A DNA stretch of 64,000 bases from VRUE01 sp963747765 (GTDB taxonomy: Bacteria > Actinomycetota > Thermoleophilia > Solirubrobacterales > 70-9): the NCBI GenBank assembly GCA_963747765.1, contig CAVVGH010000002.1:87195-151194 (forward strand). Reading direction: 5' to 3'. The translations under genes were made by a program, and so were the position numbers. Below, one piece after another: positions 20,759 through 28,498 of this stretch (its first letter is position 1; every line of letters begins with the position of its first letter). Below the pieces are notes generated by a model. The model was not told the DNA's origin. It saw nothing but the letters and a program-made list of their open reading frames with translations, and searched no databases.

Positions 20759-22278
20759 CCGAAGCCGAAGGTCTCGCCAGCGCCGGAAGAGCCGCCACCG
20801 GAGCCACCACCACCGCCCGACGAGCCACCGCTCGATCCGCCTCCACCGCCGGAAGAGCCGCCACCGCCTGCTCCTCCGCTGGTGGGTGAGGTGGTGGTGG
20901 TGGGCGTCGATCTGGCGGTTGCGGAGCTCAGCGACACGGGTGGCGAATTCGTGGCGGTGGAGGACGAGGAGGGTTCGGGTGCGGGGGATCCCTCGAAGCC
21001 AAACTCGCCGCTTTCGGCCTGCTGTTGAGCGCTGCTTTCCGCGCGCTGTGACGTGGCGGGCTTCGAGGCGTGGCGGGCCTTGGCCGAGCGTGATTCGGAG
21101 TGGGACCGGGATGTCTGCGTGGGCGCCGGCGCGGCTTCGGGTACGGTCACCGACACCGGCGTCGGTGTTATGGGAGCGGAGGCCTGCTTGGCGCGGGCCG
21201 GATGCGACTCCTTGTGGGGGGGTCCCGGCGTGAGCGGGGTGGAGATGCCCGGGCCGACGATGCCGGTGGCCACGCAGGTCGCCGTCGCCGCAGCCCCCGC
21301 CGTGCATACCGCAACGATCTTCTGCCCGGTTCCCATCAGAGCCCCGCTGGCCGCTCCGTCGCCGGATTGCAGGACGCCGCTCAGCTTGAACGCGGCGTGC
21401 CGCGCCTTGTCGGCGCCCGCGGTGGCCGTATTTGCGGCCGCTTCCGCCAAGCCCGCCACGTGGTCGACGATCCCGCTTCGACTGGCGCCATCGGCAACCG
21501 TGAGCCCGAGGAGGGCCGCCGAGCCGAGGTCGTGGAGGCTGTCGTGCAGATTCGAGAGGAACGAGCGGCACGGGCCGCAGTGTGCGAAGTGAGCGCGAAG
21601 GATCTCGGCCTCGGTCTCGCTGGCCAGACCGCTTGCGTGCTTCTCGAAGAGCGACTGCTGGGCCAGCTCTCGCATCTGCGGGCAGAACTCAGCATCTTCG
21701 ATCGATTCGAGTCGCTTCCTCACCTGGCGGCTGGCGCGCAGCACCAGCTTCTTTGCGGCCGGCAGGCTGATGTTCAGGTGCCGGGAGATCTCCGGCACGG
21801 TCAGCCCCAGGCCGAAGCGCAGGACGATCGCCTCGCGGTAGTTGTCGCGCATGCGGGCCAGGGCCTCCTGCAGCCGGACGCCGTCCTCGCGCTCCTCTGC
21901 AGACTCGGCCGGGATCGCCCGGTCGGTGTGGGCGTCCGCCGCCGCCTCCAACGCAACCGTCGGTCGCGCGGAGCGCGACCGCAGCTGGTCGATTGCCGCA
22001 TTGCGCACGCTGGTGAAGAACGCGGCCCGCAGGTTCTGGGGTGCCCTTCCGTCCACCATCCTCCGATGCAGGCGGATCACCACTTCGGAGACGGCGTCCT
22101 CGGCGTCTGCGCGACTCAGCGATCCGCCGAACCGCCGCATCACGTATGCCTCGCCGAGCGGACGCAAATGCTCGCACTCCCGCTCGAACCGCCGCATTCG
22201 CATCTGCATCGGTAGGCGTATGGCGGTGGCGGCCTCCATTACTTCACGGCTCCAGAACAGCTCGTTCTCATAGGCCAA
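20752..22278 (-). CDS. Membrane-anchored ECF sigma factor fused to a zinc-finger anti-sigma-like domain and EFGF tail
   Basis: 508 aa. Residues about 30-105 are sigma region 2 (DAEDAVSEVVIRLHRRM, NLRAAFFTSVRNAAIDQLRSR). About 135-190 is region 4 (MRDNYREAIVLRFGLGLTVPEISRHLNIS). Residues 199-240 hold a zinc-finger anti-sigma-like motif, H230-x3-C234-x2-C237. A helical stretch is followed by one membrane segment at about 320-343 (IVAVCTAGAAATATCVATGI). The remaining 165 residues, predicted outside, are Ser/Pro/Thr- and Gly-rich, with EFGFEG at 425-430 and the C-terminal ETFGFGG at 502-508. Sigma and anti-sigma in one membrane protein suggests control by proteolytic release (inference). It lies among the secretion genes, between ssb and the EFGFER gene. 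Confidence 0.82.
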   Translation of the reverse strand: MAYENELFWSREVMEAATAIRLPMQMRMRRFERECEHLRPLGEAYVMRRFGGSLSRADAEDAVSEVVIRLHRRMVDGRAPQNLRAAFFTSVRNAAIDQLRSRSARPTVALEAAADAHTDRAIPAESAEEREDGVRLQEALARMRDNYREAIVLRFGLGLTVPEISRHLNISLPAAKKLVLRASRQVRKRLESIEDAEFCPQMRELAQQSLFEKHASGLASETEAEILRAHFAHCGPCRSFLSNLHDSLHDLGSAALLGLTVADGASRSGIVDHVAGLAEAAANTATAGADKARHAAFKLSGVLQSGDGAASGALMGTGQKIVAVCTAGAAATATCVATGIVGPGISTPLTPGPPHKESHPARAKQASAPITPTPVSVTVPEAAPAPTQTSRSHSESRSAKARHASKPATSQRAESSAQQQAESGEFGFEGSPAPEPSSSSTATNSPPVSLSSATARSTPTTTTSPTSGGAGGGGSSGGGGGSSGGSSGGGGGSGGGSSGAGETFGFGG

Positions 22279-22370
22279 CCTTCAAATCGAAACCCGGATT
22301 CCACGGTAGTCGCCAGTGTGACCCGGCGCCAGGGCAACCGGGTCACTCTGGACGGACCGTTGAGATCTTT

Positions 22371-22715
22371 TTAGGAGTCCCCCTTGCTTTCGCCCCCTCC
22401 GGAGCCGCGACCTTTGCCGCCGCTCGTCAGGAAGTCGATCCGATCGGCGGCGATCGTGTGCTCCGACCGCTTCTGACCGTCGTCGTTTTTCCATTCGCGA
22501 AAGCGCAGCTGCCCGGTGATGGCCACCTGGCGTCCTTTGGAGAGGTACTCGTTGCAGATCTCCGCCTGGCGCCCAAACACCGAAACGTTGACGAAGAGCG
22601 GTGAGTCTTTCCGACCGTTGCTCTCGGCCACGCGGATATCGCACACCTTGCTCTCCCCGCGCTTCCGCAGCTCGGGGTCTCTGGTCAGCGCCCCGATCAG
22701 CGTCACCGTATTCAT
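22371..22715 (-). CDS. ssb: Single-stranded DNA-binding protein (cluster-associated)
   Basis: 114-aa OB-fold SSB: MNTVTLIGALTRDPELRKRG, VCDIRVAESNGRKD, LFVNVSVFGRQAEICNEYLSKGRQVAITGQLRFREW and the terminal strand HTIAADRIDFL. All core motifs are present, but the C-terminus is short, Gly-rich and ends GESKGDS. It lacks the acidic DDDIPF-like tip that housekeeping SSBs use to recruit partners. This fits an accessory SSB carried with a conjugation-type system, which coats transferred or displaced single strands. It is leftward, 24 bp after the coupling-protein gene. Confidence 0.92.
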   Translation of the reverse strand: MNTVTLIGALTRDPELRKRGESKVCDIRVAESNGRKDSPLFVNVSVFGRQAEICNEYLSKGRQVAITGQLRFREWKNDDGQKRSEHTIAADRIDFLTSGGKGRGSGGGESKGDS

Positions 22716-22739
22716 GCCTACCTCTCTTTCCGGGACCCG

Positions 22740-24467
22740 TCAGGCCCCATTGCTAGCCCAACCTCTGTGCCCCAACGTCGCCAATCGCTCCCATGCAGGC
22801 ACCACCCGCACTCGGGAGGCGCGTCGAGATGCGCTTCTGTCCAGCTGCGCCACGTATGCCTCTCCCGCCTTCAGCCGTTGCAGCTGAGACGGGTTGACCT
22901 CAAAGCGGTACCCACGCGTGCGGGTGCCGTGGGACGTCGGCCAGCCCAGCCAGTCGGTGCGAATCGTGCTCTGCCATGTCGGCACCGCTCCGATCAGCTC
23001 CGCCACCCACTCGGCATCGCCCTGCTCGCCGATCCGATGGCAGACGATTCCGGAGACGGTCGCGCCGATCCGCTCGCGCACGGCAGGGCCCGCGGCCCGC
23101 AGGTCGGCGAGCGTCTGGGTGCCGACCGCGACGCTGAACCCGGCCGCCCTGCCCCGGGCGAACAGCCGGTCGAGCGCCGGCGCCTCCAGCGCGCCGAACT
23201 CGTCGATCGCCACAAACGTGCCCGCACCCTCGCCCATCCATGCGCTGGCCGCCGCGCCGAGGTCGAGTAGCACCATCTGCGCGATCGCTCGCCCGACGTT
23301 TCCGGTGCGATCCGTGTCAAAGCGGAAGTAGGCGACACCGCGCTGTTTGATCACCTCGCGCAGGTCGAACATCGGGGCGCCCTCGCGGGTCGGGTCGAGC
23401 CATGACTGCGCGAAATCCGATGACGCCAGGTTCTCCAGGCGAGCCCGCAGACCGGCGATCGCCCGCAGCTGATCGGTGCGCAACCCCGCCGCGGCAGCGG
23501 CGGCTATCTCGCTGACGACGCTCGAGTTCTCGCTGGAGAGCGCCAGGTTCTCCAGCTCGTCGGGATCGCAGTGCGAGGCGACCGTCGCAAGAGTCACCGG
23601 CTCCGAGGTCGAGTCCAGAACGCGCAACACCAGGCGCAGGAACGGGGACGCGGCCTGCCGGTAGAAATCCGCGTCTCCCGAGCCCCAGCTCTCGACGGCG
23701 ATCAGTCGCTCGGATCGCTCGTCGACCGAGCCATGGGCGAGCGGGTCATATCCTTTGGGACCGGTGGGCGAGAACAGGTGGAAGGGAACGCCACGCCTGT
23801 TCGCCGCCATCTCCGCCGCTTCTCGCAGGCCTCGATCCGTCTTCGCCTCGAGGACGACCGCGCCGAAGCCCGAGCGGGCCACGTAGTCGACGAGCAGGGC
23901 CGCGAGCGAGGTCGTCTTGCCCGCCCCGGTGGCGCCCGGGATCAGGACATGGCTCCCCGACCGGTCGCTGCCCCGCCCCACCATGGCCAGCTCGCCTCGA
24001 ATTGTCCGCCCGACCGGGACGCCATTTGCCAGAACCCGCCTGCCGACCACACCGTGCTCGGTCCAGTGGCGACGAACGGCGTCGAGCAGGCGACGGCGCT
24101 CCGTCGCAGTGATCTCCCGGTCGCCGCCGGCACGACGGTCCTCCAGCCGCACGTAGATTCCCCAGCTCAGAGCGGCGGCGCAGACTCCGACCGAGAAGCC
24201 CAGTAGCGCCAGAGCGTCGCGAATCTGCAGCACGCCGAGCGCCAGCACAGCCGCGCTGACGGCCACCGGCAGCAGGCCCAGCAGGGCAGCCGTCCAGGCC
24301 CAGCCGCGTCGCCGCAGGTACATCGCCCATCCGATCCCAATCAGGGCGCCGAGGATGATCATCCCCAGCACAAGTGGGGCCCCATCGGTCAGGTTGCTCA
24401 GGTTCTGGAGCGCAGGCGCTCCTGGAGCCGGCGACGAGCGCACGAGCGAGTCCTTCATCACCGACAA
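22740..24467 (-). CDS. VirD4/TcpA-like coupling ATPase (type IV secretion substrate receptor)
   Basis: 575 aa. Membrane segments occur near residues 30-55 and 60-110 (LVLGMIILGALIGIGWAMYL; WTAALLGLLPVAVSAAVLAL; ALALLGFSVGVCAAAL). The ATPase domain follows, with Walker A IPGATGAGKTTS at about 174-185 and Walker B FVAIDEFGALEAPALDRLF at about 415-433, then FSVAVGTQTLADLRAAG. The DEFGAL motif and the TM-plus-RecA-like layout identify the VirD4/TraD coupling proteins that bring DNA or protein substrates to the channel. It is the first gene of the leftward cluster and is divergent from tRNA-Thr. No relaxase lies beside it, so the substrate is open. Confidence 0.88.
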   Translation of the reverse strand: MSVMKDSLVRSSPAPGAPALQNLSNLTDGAPLVLGMIILGALIGIGWAMYLRRRGWAWTAALLGLLPVAVSAAVLALGVLQIRDALALLGFSVGVCAAALSWGIYVRLEDRRAGGDREITATERRRLLDAVRRHWTEHGVVGRRVLANGVPVGRTIRGELAMVGRGSDRSGSHVLIPGATGAGKTTSLAALLVDYVARSGFGAVVLEAKTDRGLREAAEMAANRRGVPFHLFSPTGPKGYDPLAHGSVDERSERLIAVESWGSGDADFYRQAASPFLRLVLRVLDSTSEPVTLATVASHCDPDELENLALSSENSSVVSEIAAAAAAGLRTDQLRAIAGLRARLENLASSDFAQSWLDPTREGAPMFDLREVIKQRGVAYFRFDTDRTGNVGRAIAQMVLLDLGAAASAWMGEGAGTFVAIDEFGALEAPALDRLFARGRAAGFSVAVGTQTLADLRAAGPAVRERIGATVSGIVCHRIGEQGDAEWVAELIGAVPTWQSTIRTDWLGWPTSHGTRTRGYRFEVNPSQLQRLKAGEAYVAQLDRSASRRASRVRVVPAWERLATLGHRGWASNGA

Positions 24468-24516
24468 GACGCACCGGGCTCGGCGAGCGTCCCATCACTA
24501 AAATCGGGACAGAGTC

Positions 24517-24589
<73 letters not shown>

Positions 24590-24625
24590 TCGCAGGTCCG
24601 GCGTCTCTGGAACGCTCCGATCGTC

Positions 24626-25336
24626 TTGGCTGATCTTCCGCTCGGCACTCCCGTTGACTGGAGCCCGGTTGCCCCGCCGCGGCGCGAGCCGCTGGTCGGC
24701 TCCCACATCCTGGTCCGGCCGGTCGACGCGGCCCTCGACGCGGAACCCCTCTACACCGTCTCCCACCCTCCGCAGGGCGACGAGAAGCTCTGGACCTATC
24801 TGTTCGACGGTCCGTACGGGAGCATCGAGGAGATGAGGCAGGCGCTGAGCTGGGCGGAGTCCTCGGAGGACCCGCTCTTCTTCACCCTGGTTCGCCTCGC
24901 CGACGAGCGTCCGCTGGGAAGGGCGGCGTACCTGCGGATCACGCCGGAGTTCGGGGCGATCGAGATCGGCGCCATCTTGTTCGCCGGCGCTCTGCAGCGC
25001 ACCACCGCGGCCACCGAGGCGATCTATCTGCTCGCCCGCCACGCGTTCGACGACCTCGGATACCGTCGTCTCGAGTGGAAGTGCGATGCGCTGAACGTCG
25101 AATCACGGCGTGCGGCGGAGCGCTTCGGCTTCACCTTCGAGGGCATCTTCCGCAAGCACATGGTGATCAAGAGCCGCAGTCGCGACACGGCTTGGTTTGC
25201 GATCACCGACGACGAGTGGCCAGCGATTCGCAACGGCTTCGAGTCCTGGCTTGCGCCGGGCAATTTCGACGCCGGCGGGCAGCAGCTGCGTTCCCTGCGC
25301 GACCTGATGCCCGGCTCGGCAAGCAGGCCTTCCTGA
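24626..25336 (+). CDS. GNAT-family N-acetyltransferase (RimJ/RimL type)
   Basis: About 236 aa from a TTG at 24626 (MADLPLGTPVDWSPV); upstream codons in this frame overlap the tRNA. The fold reads: substrate strand SHILVRPVDAALDA, helix, PLFFTLVRLADERPLGRAAYLRI, EIGAILFAGALQRTTAATEAIYLL (the acetyl-CoA region), then YRRLEWKCDALNVESRRAAERFGFTFEGIFRKHMVIKSRSRDTAWFAI. The last block is the C-terminal signature of RimJ/RimL-like enzymes, which acetylate protein N-termini or small amines with acetyl-CoA. The substrate is unknown. The second acetyltransferase gene begins 12 bp later, so the two probably form an operon. Confidence 0.85.
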   Translation: MADLPLGTPVDWSPVAPPRREPLVGSHILVRPVDAALDAEPLYTVSHPPQGDEKLWTYLFDGPYGSIEEMRQALSWAESSEDPLFFTLVRLADERPLGRAAYLRITPEFGAIEIGAILFAGALQRTTAATEAIYLLARHAFDDLGYRRLEWKCDALNVESRRAAERFGFTFEGIFRKHMVIKSRSRDTAWFAITDDEWPAIRNGFESWLAPGNFDAGGQQLRSLRDLMPGSASRPS

Positions 25337-25348
25337 CAGGATCGACCC

Positions 25349-25945
25349 ATGTACCCGCTGGAGCCAGTTGAGCTGCAGGGCAACCTGGTTGCCGTCGAGC
25401 CGCTGAGTGCCGACCACGCCGCCGGTCTGCTCGCCGCGGCAGACGACGACGAGGTCTTCGCCTGGCTTCCCTATCCGCGACCGGCAGACCTCGAGCAGGC
25501 GCGGTCCTGGATCGACGGCGCACTCGCCGATCGACGCGCTGAGCGGCGGTTTCCGTTCGCCGTTCTCGATGCCGAGGACGGCTCGGTGATCGGTTCCACG
25601 TCCTTTTGGGACTTCGACGCTCGCAACGCCCACGTCGAGATCGGCTCAACCTGGCTCAGCCGTGCGTGGTGGGGGATGGGGCGCAACGCCGAGGCGAAGC
25701 TGCTGCTGATGGCGCACGCGTTCGAGACTCTCGACCTGGAGCGTGTCACCTTCCGCACCGATATCCGCAACGAGCGCTCGCAGCGTGCCATCGAGCAGCT
25801 CGGAGCCGTTCGGGAGGGCATCCATCGGCATGAGATGAGGCGACGCGATGGCAGCTGGCGAGACAGCGTCCACTACTCGATTCTGCGCTCCGAGTGGCCG
25901 GCGGCGAAGGAGCGCCTTCTCAGGCGGCCTCGCGGCTCTGCCTGA
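25349..25945 (+). CDS. GNAT-family N-acetyltransferase
   Basis: 198 aa starting MYPLEPVELQGNLVAVEPLS. Features are FPFAVLDAEDGSVIGSTSFWDFD, HVEIGSTWLSRAWWGMGRNAEAKLLLMAHAFE (CoA-binding helix) and LERVTFRTDIRNERSQRAIEQLGAVREGIHRHEMRRRDGSWRDSVHYSIL. This is the typical GNAT core plus a RimJ-like C-terminus. It is a distant relative of the gene just upstream, which points to an old duplication (inference). Its 3' end overlaps the convergent glycosyltransferase by 26 bp. The reaction is acetyl transfer from acetyl-CoA to an amine or N-terminus. Confidence 0.88.
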   Translation: MYPLEPVELQGNLVAVEPLSADHAAGLLAAADDDEVFAWLPYPRPADLEQARSWIDGALADRRAERRFPFAVLDAEDGSVIGSTSFWDFDARNAHVEIGSTWLSRAWWGMGRNAEAKLLLMAHAFETLDLERVTFRTDIRNERSQRAIEQLGAVREGIHRHEMRRRDGSWRDSVHYSILRSEWPAAKERLLRRPRGSA

Positions 25946-27977
25946 CGGCACTGGCGCGGGGCGCGCCGAGGGGCATCTCGATCGAGATGACCTTTGTCGG
26001 CGGTACCACCGGCCGGTGACCGCGCAGCCGCTCATGGCTGCAGACGACATAGCACCACTCCATGAGCCTCATCCGGGACTGCGGGTCGATTGCCTCGATC
26101 TCGGCGCCGACCAGGTAGCGACCGTCGGATTCGCGGCAGGAGCGGACCGCGATCCTTGCAGCGACTTCATGCGCGACCCCGTTGGCGTCGTGCAGCGCGA
26201 GCAACGTGGTCCAGTGGGATCCAACCGGAAGCTCGCCGTCCAGCACCAGCCCGACCCCGGCAGCGCTGGCATCGATGAGACGGCCGCCGACGTGACCGGC
26301 TTCCGAGAAGCAGTGCGCCGCTGCCTCACCCTCGAAGCGGTAGACCTCGCGGCGCTGCTGGCGGCGACCGACCACGAGCAGCGTGCGCAGGACGCGACGC
26401 AGCTCGACCAGGCCGAGCAGTGGAACGATGACCGCTGCGATGCCGGGCATGTCCGGGAGGGGCCCGACTCCGACGAGGTCCAGGAGACGCATCGCGGTGC
26501 CGGCGGTCAGGATCACCGCTGAGGCAACGACCAGGCGCAGCTTGCGCACCGCTGCGATCCCGCCGACATCGGTGCCCTGCTTGGGCGTCACCTTGAATGC
26601 GGTCTTTCCCGGCCGCACGATGCAGCGCAGCGCTCGCGTGTAGATCTCCATCGTCAACAGCTCGTAGTGGGCGGTCTCACCGATCTTCATGTAGCCGCGC
26701 GCAAGCGCCGAGCCGGAGAGCAGGTTCAGCGAGACCGAGGGCAGCCAGAGGACCGCCAGCGCCAGGACGCTCACCTTCATTGGCAGCTCGCCGGTCCACA
26801 TCACGGCCGCCAGGGTCGTCAGCAGAAGCAGCCGCATTGGCGGCGCCAGATAGGCGGCGAGGCTGACGAAGTGGGAGAGGCGCTGCAACGGCTTCAGCTC
26901 GCGGGCGCGCAGGGGGGACTCGGGCAGGGTGAAGACGGCGAGATTGCCGCGGGCCCAGCGGTCGCGCTGCAACAGGTAGCCGTCGAGGTCGTGGGGAGCC
27001 AGGCCCTGCACGAGGATCTCGTTGTGGTAGCGGGTGGTCCACCCGTGTCGCTGCAGGCGGATCGTCGTGTGGAAGTCCTCGGCGATCGTCTCGGTGGCGA
27101 TGCCGCCGATGTCAAGCAATGCCTGACGGCGCAGCAGTGCCGCCGAGCCGCACCAGTAGGTAGCTCCGTGACGGTTCTTGCCGGGGCAGATCACGCGGTA
27201 GAACAGCGACTGCTCATGGCGCCCGACGACGTAGTGCTGGACGGAGTCGTGATTGAAGAAGTCGTGTGGGCTCTGCACCAGGGCCACGCGCTCGTCGTCG
27301 AAGTAGCCGACCATCGCATCGAGGGTGTCCGGCATTGGCACATGGTCGGCGTCGAGCATCAACACCAGCTCGCCGCCGGTGCGAGTCAGCGCCGCGTTGA
27401 TGTTGCCTGCCTTGGCGTTGGAGTTGTCCGGGCGGGTCAGGTATCGGGCTCCGGCGAGCTTGGCCAGCTGCTCCATCTCCGGCCGCCGGCCGTCGTCGAG
27501 CAGCCAGGTTGTGTGCGGGTAGCTCAGCGCGCGGCAGCCCGCCAGCGTGGCCGCAACGACCGCGACCGGCTCGTCGTAGGTGCATATATAGACGTCGATC
27601 TTCCGCCCCGGCGTCGCGAGGGGCCGCAGGGTGGGCGGCTGTGACCACGAGTACCAGGCGAGAGTCCCGAGGGCCCAGAGGCCATAGACCTCGGTGAGCA
27701 AGAGCATCGCGAAGAGGACCGGGCTCGTCCCTTCGGCGCTCCAGCCGATCCGCCAGGTGAGGTAGGCGATTCCCCAGAGCAGCGCCAGCAGCGCAAATGA
27801 GCGCAGCAGCAGGGGATGGCGGTCGAAGAATCGACCGAATCGAGTCTGTTCGCTGTCCCGCACGTCGCCTGCATCGGTTCCGACCGTCGCGACCTTGAGC
27901 TTTGGTCCCTTGATGCGAAAGGTGCCTCCGCGACTCGAAAAGCGCCGATCGCTGCCAAATCGTTCAACGGCACACAC
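25920..27977 (-). CDS. Cellulose synthase-like family 2 glycosyltransferase with C-terminal PilZ domain
   Basis: 685 aa, an integral membrane processive beta-glycosyltransferase. Two N-terminal membrane helices (about 57-108) precede the GT-A domain, which has KIDVYICTYDEP, DDG at 161-163, NSNAKAGNINAAL, LDADH at about 208-212, the acceptor-site ETIAED near 296-301 and QRDRW at 337-341. More membrane helices follow at about 365-510. A C-terminal beta domain (about 535-625) contains Arg-rich RRQQRREVYR and LIDASAAGVGL, the RxxxR and [DN]xSxxG motifs of PilZ c-di-GMP receptors. This matches BcsA-type synthases, but no bcsB, bcsZ or bcsC is nearby, so the polymer is uncertain. Probably controlled by c-di-GMP. 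Confidence 0.87.
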   Translation of the reverse strand: MCAVERFGSDRRFSSRGGTFRIKGPKLKVATVGTDAGDVRDSEQTRFGRFFDRHPLLLRSFALLALLWGIAYLTWRIGWSAEGTSPVLFAMLLLTEVYGLWALGTLAWYSWSQPPTLRPLATPGRKIDVYICTYDEPVAVVAATLAGCRALSYPHTTWLLDDGRRPEMEQLAKLAGARYLTRPDNSNAKAGNINAALTRTGGELVLMLDADHVPMPDTLDAMVGYFDDERVALVQSPHDFFNHDSVQHYVVGRHEQSLFYRVICPGKNRHGATYWCGSAALLRRQALLDIGGIATETIAEDFHTTIRLQRHGWTTRYHNEILVQGLAPHDLDGYLLQRDRWARGNLAVFTLPESPLRARELKPLQRLSHFVSLAAYLAPPMRLLLLTTLAAVMWTGELPMKVSVLALAVLWLPSVSLNLLSGSALARGYMKIGETAHYELLTMEIYTRALRCIVRPGKTAFKVTPKQGTDVGGIAAVRKLRLVVASAVILTAGTAMRLLDLVGVGPLPDMPGIAAVIVPLLGLVELRRVLRTLLVVGRRQQRREVYRFEGEAAAHCFSEAGHVGGRLIDASAAGVGLVLDGELPVGSHWTTLLALHDANGVAHEVAARIAVRSCRESDGRYLVGAEIEAIDPQSRMRLMEWCYVVCSHERLRGHRPVVPPTKVISIEMPLGAPRASAVRQSREAA

Positions 27978-28008
27978 CCCTAGAATCAGCCCCGAGGTCC
28001 GATTTCCC

Positions 28009-28097
28009 GGAGGGGTGCCGGAGTGGTTGAACGGGGCGGTCTCGAAAACCGTTGTGGGCCTTAGGGTCTACCGTGGGTTCGAATCCCACCCCCTCCG
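28009..28097 (+). tRNA. tRNA-Ser (anticodon CGA)
   Basis: Class II tRNA. Acceptor GGAGGGG (28009-28015) pairs with CCCCTCC (28090-28096). The anticodon loop CTCGAAA gives CGA. There is a long variable arm before GTGGG TTCGAAT CCCAC. No encoded CCA. Confidence 0.96.
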
Positions 28098-28498
28098 TTT
28101 TTGAAAGAGATTTGGCTTGCTAGAGCGGTTTTCCGTTCAGCGGATCCGGCCATCCATTCTGGTCGCATTCGCGCACAGCGCGTCAGTTGGAGCCGACGAG
28201 CTGCGCCGAACTCGAAGAGCGGGATTTTGGAATCGGCCATGAGCAGCGCCGGGCGACGCATCGAGCCGGTCCTGGCCGGTATGGCGGATGGCTGCTGGGA
28301 TCTCGCGGCAATGGCGTGGATGCCGCGAGAGCGACCGGAGGAAGAGAGGGTGACGGGCCGGCAAGCGACTGAGTCATCGCGCCCGCCCGGTGTTCCAATC
28401 GATTTCGTTCCCCCTGACGCTCCCCCGAGGCTTCGACTTGACTCTGGGAGCGGGTTTGCCCCGACTGCGCACGGTGAGTGAGCTGCCCTGTGCGTCGC
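28098..28498. other. Gene-poor gap downstream of tRNA-Ser
   Basis: No gene could be supported. Open frames here are short, overlap one another, lack a Shine-Dalgarno and show no family resemblance or coding-type bias. No repeats or strong hairpins were noticed. Confidence 0.5.

Noticed and set aside
28101..28481. A 126-aa gene right after tRNA-Ser
   Set aside because: No ribosome-binding site, no family resemblance, and several equally long frames overlap it on both strands.
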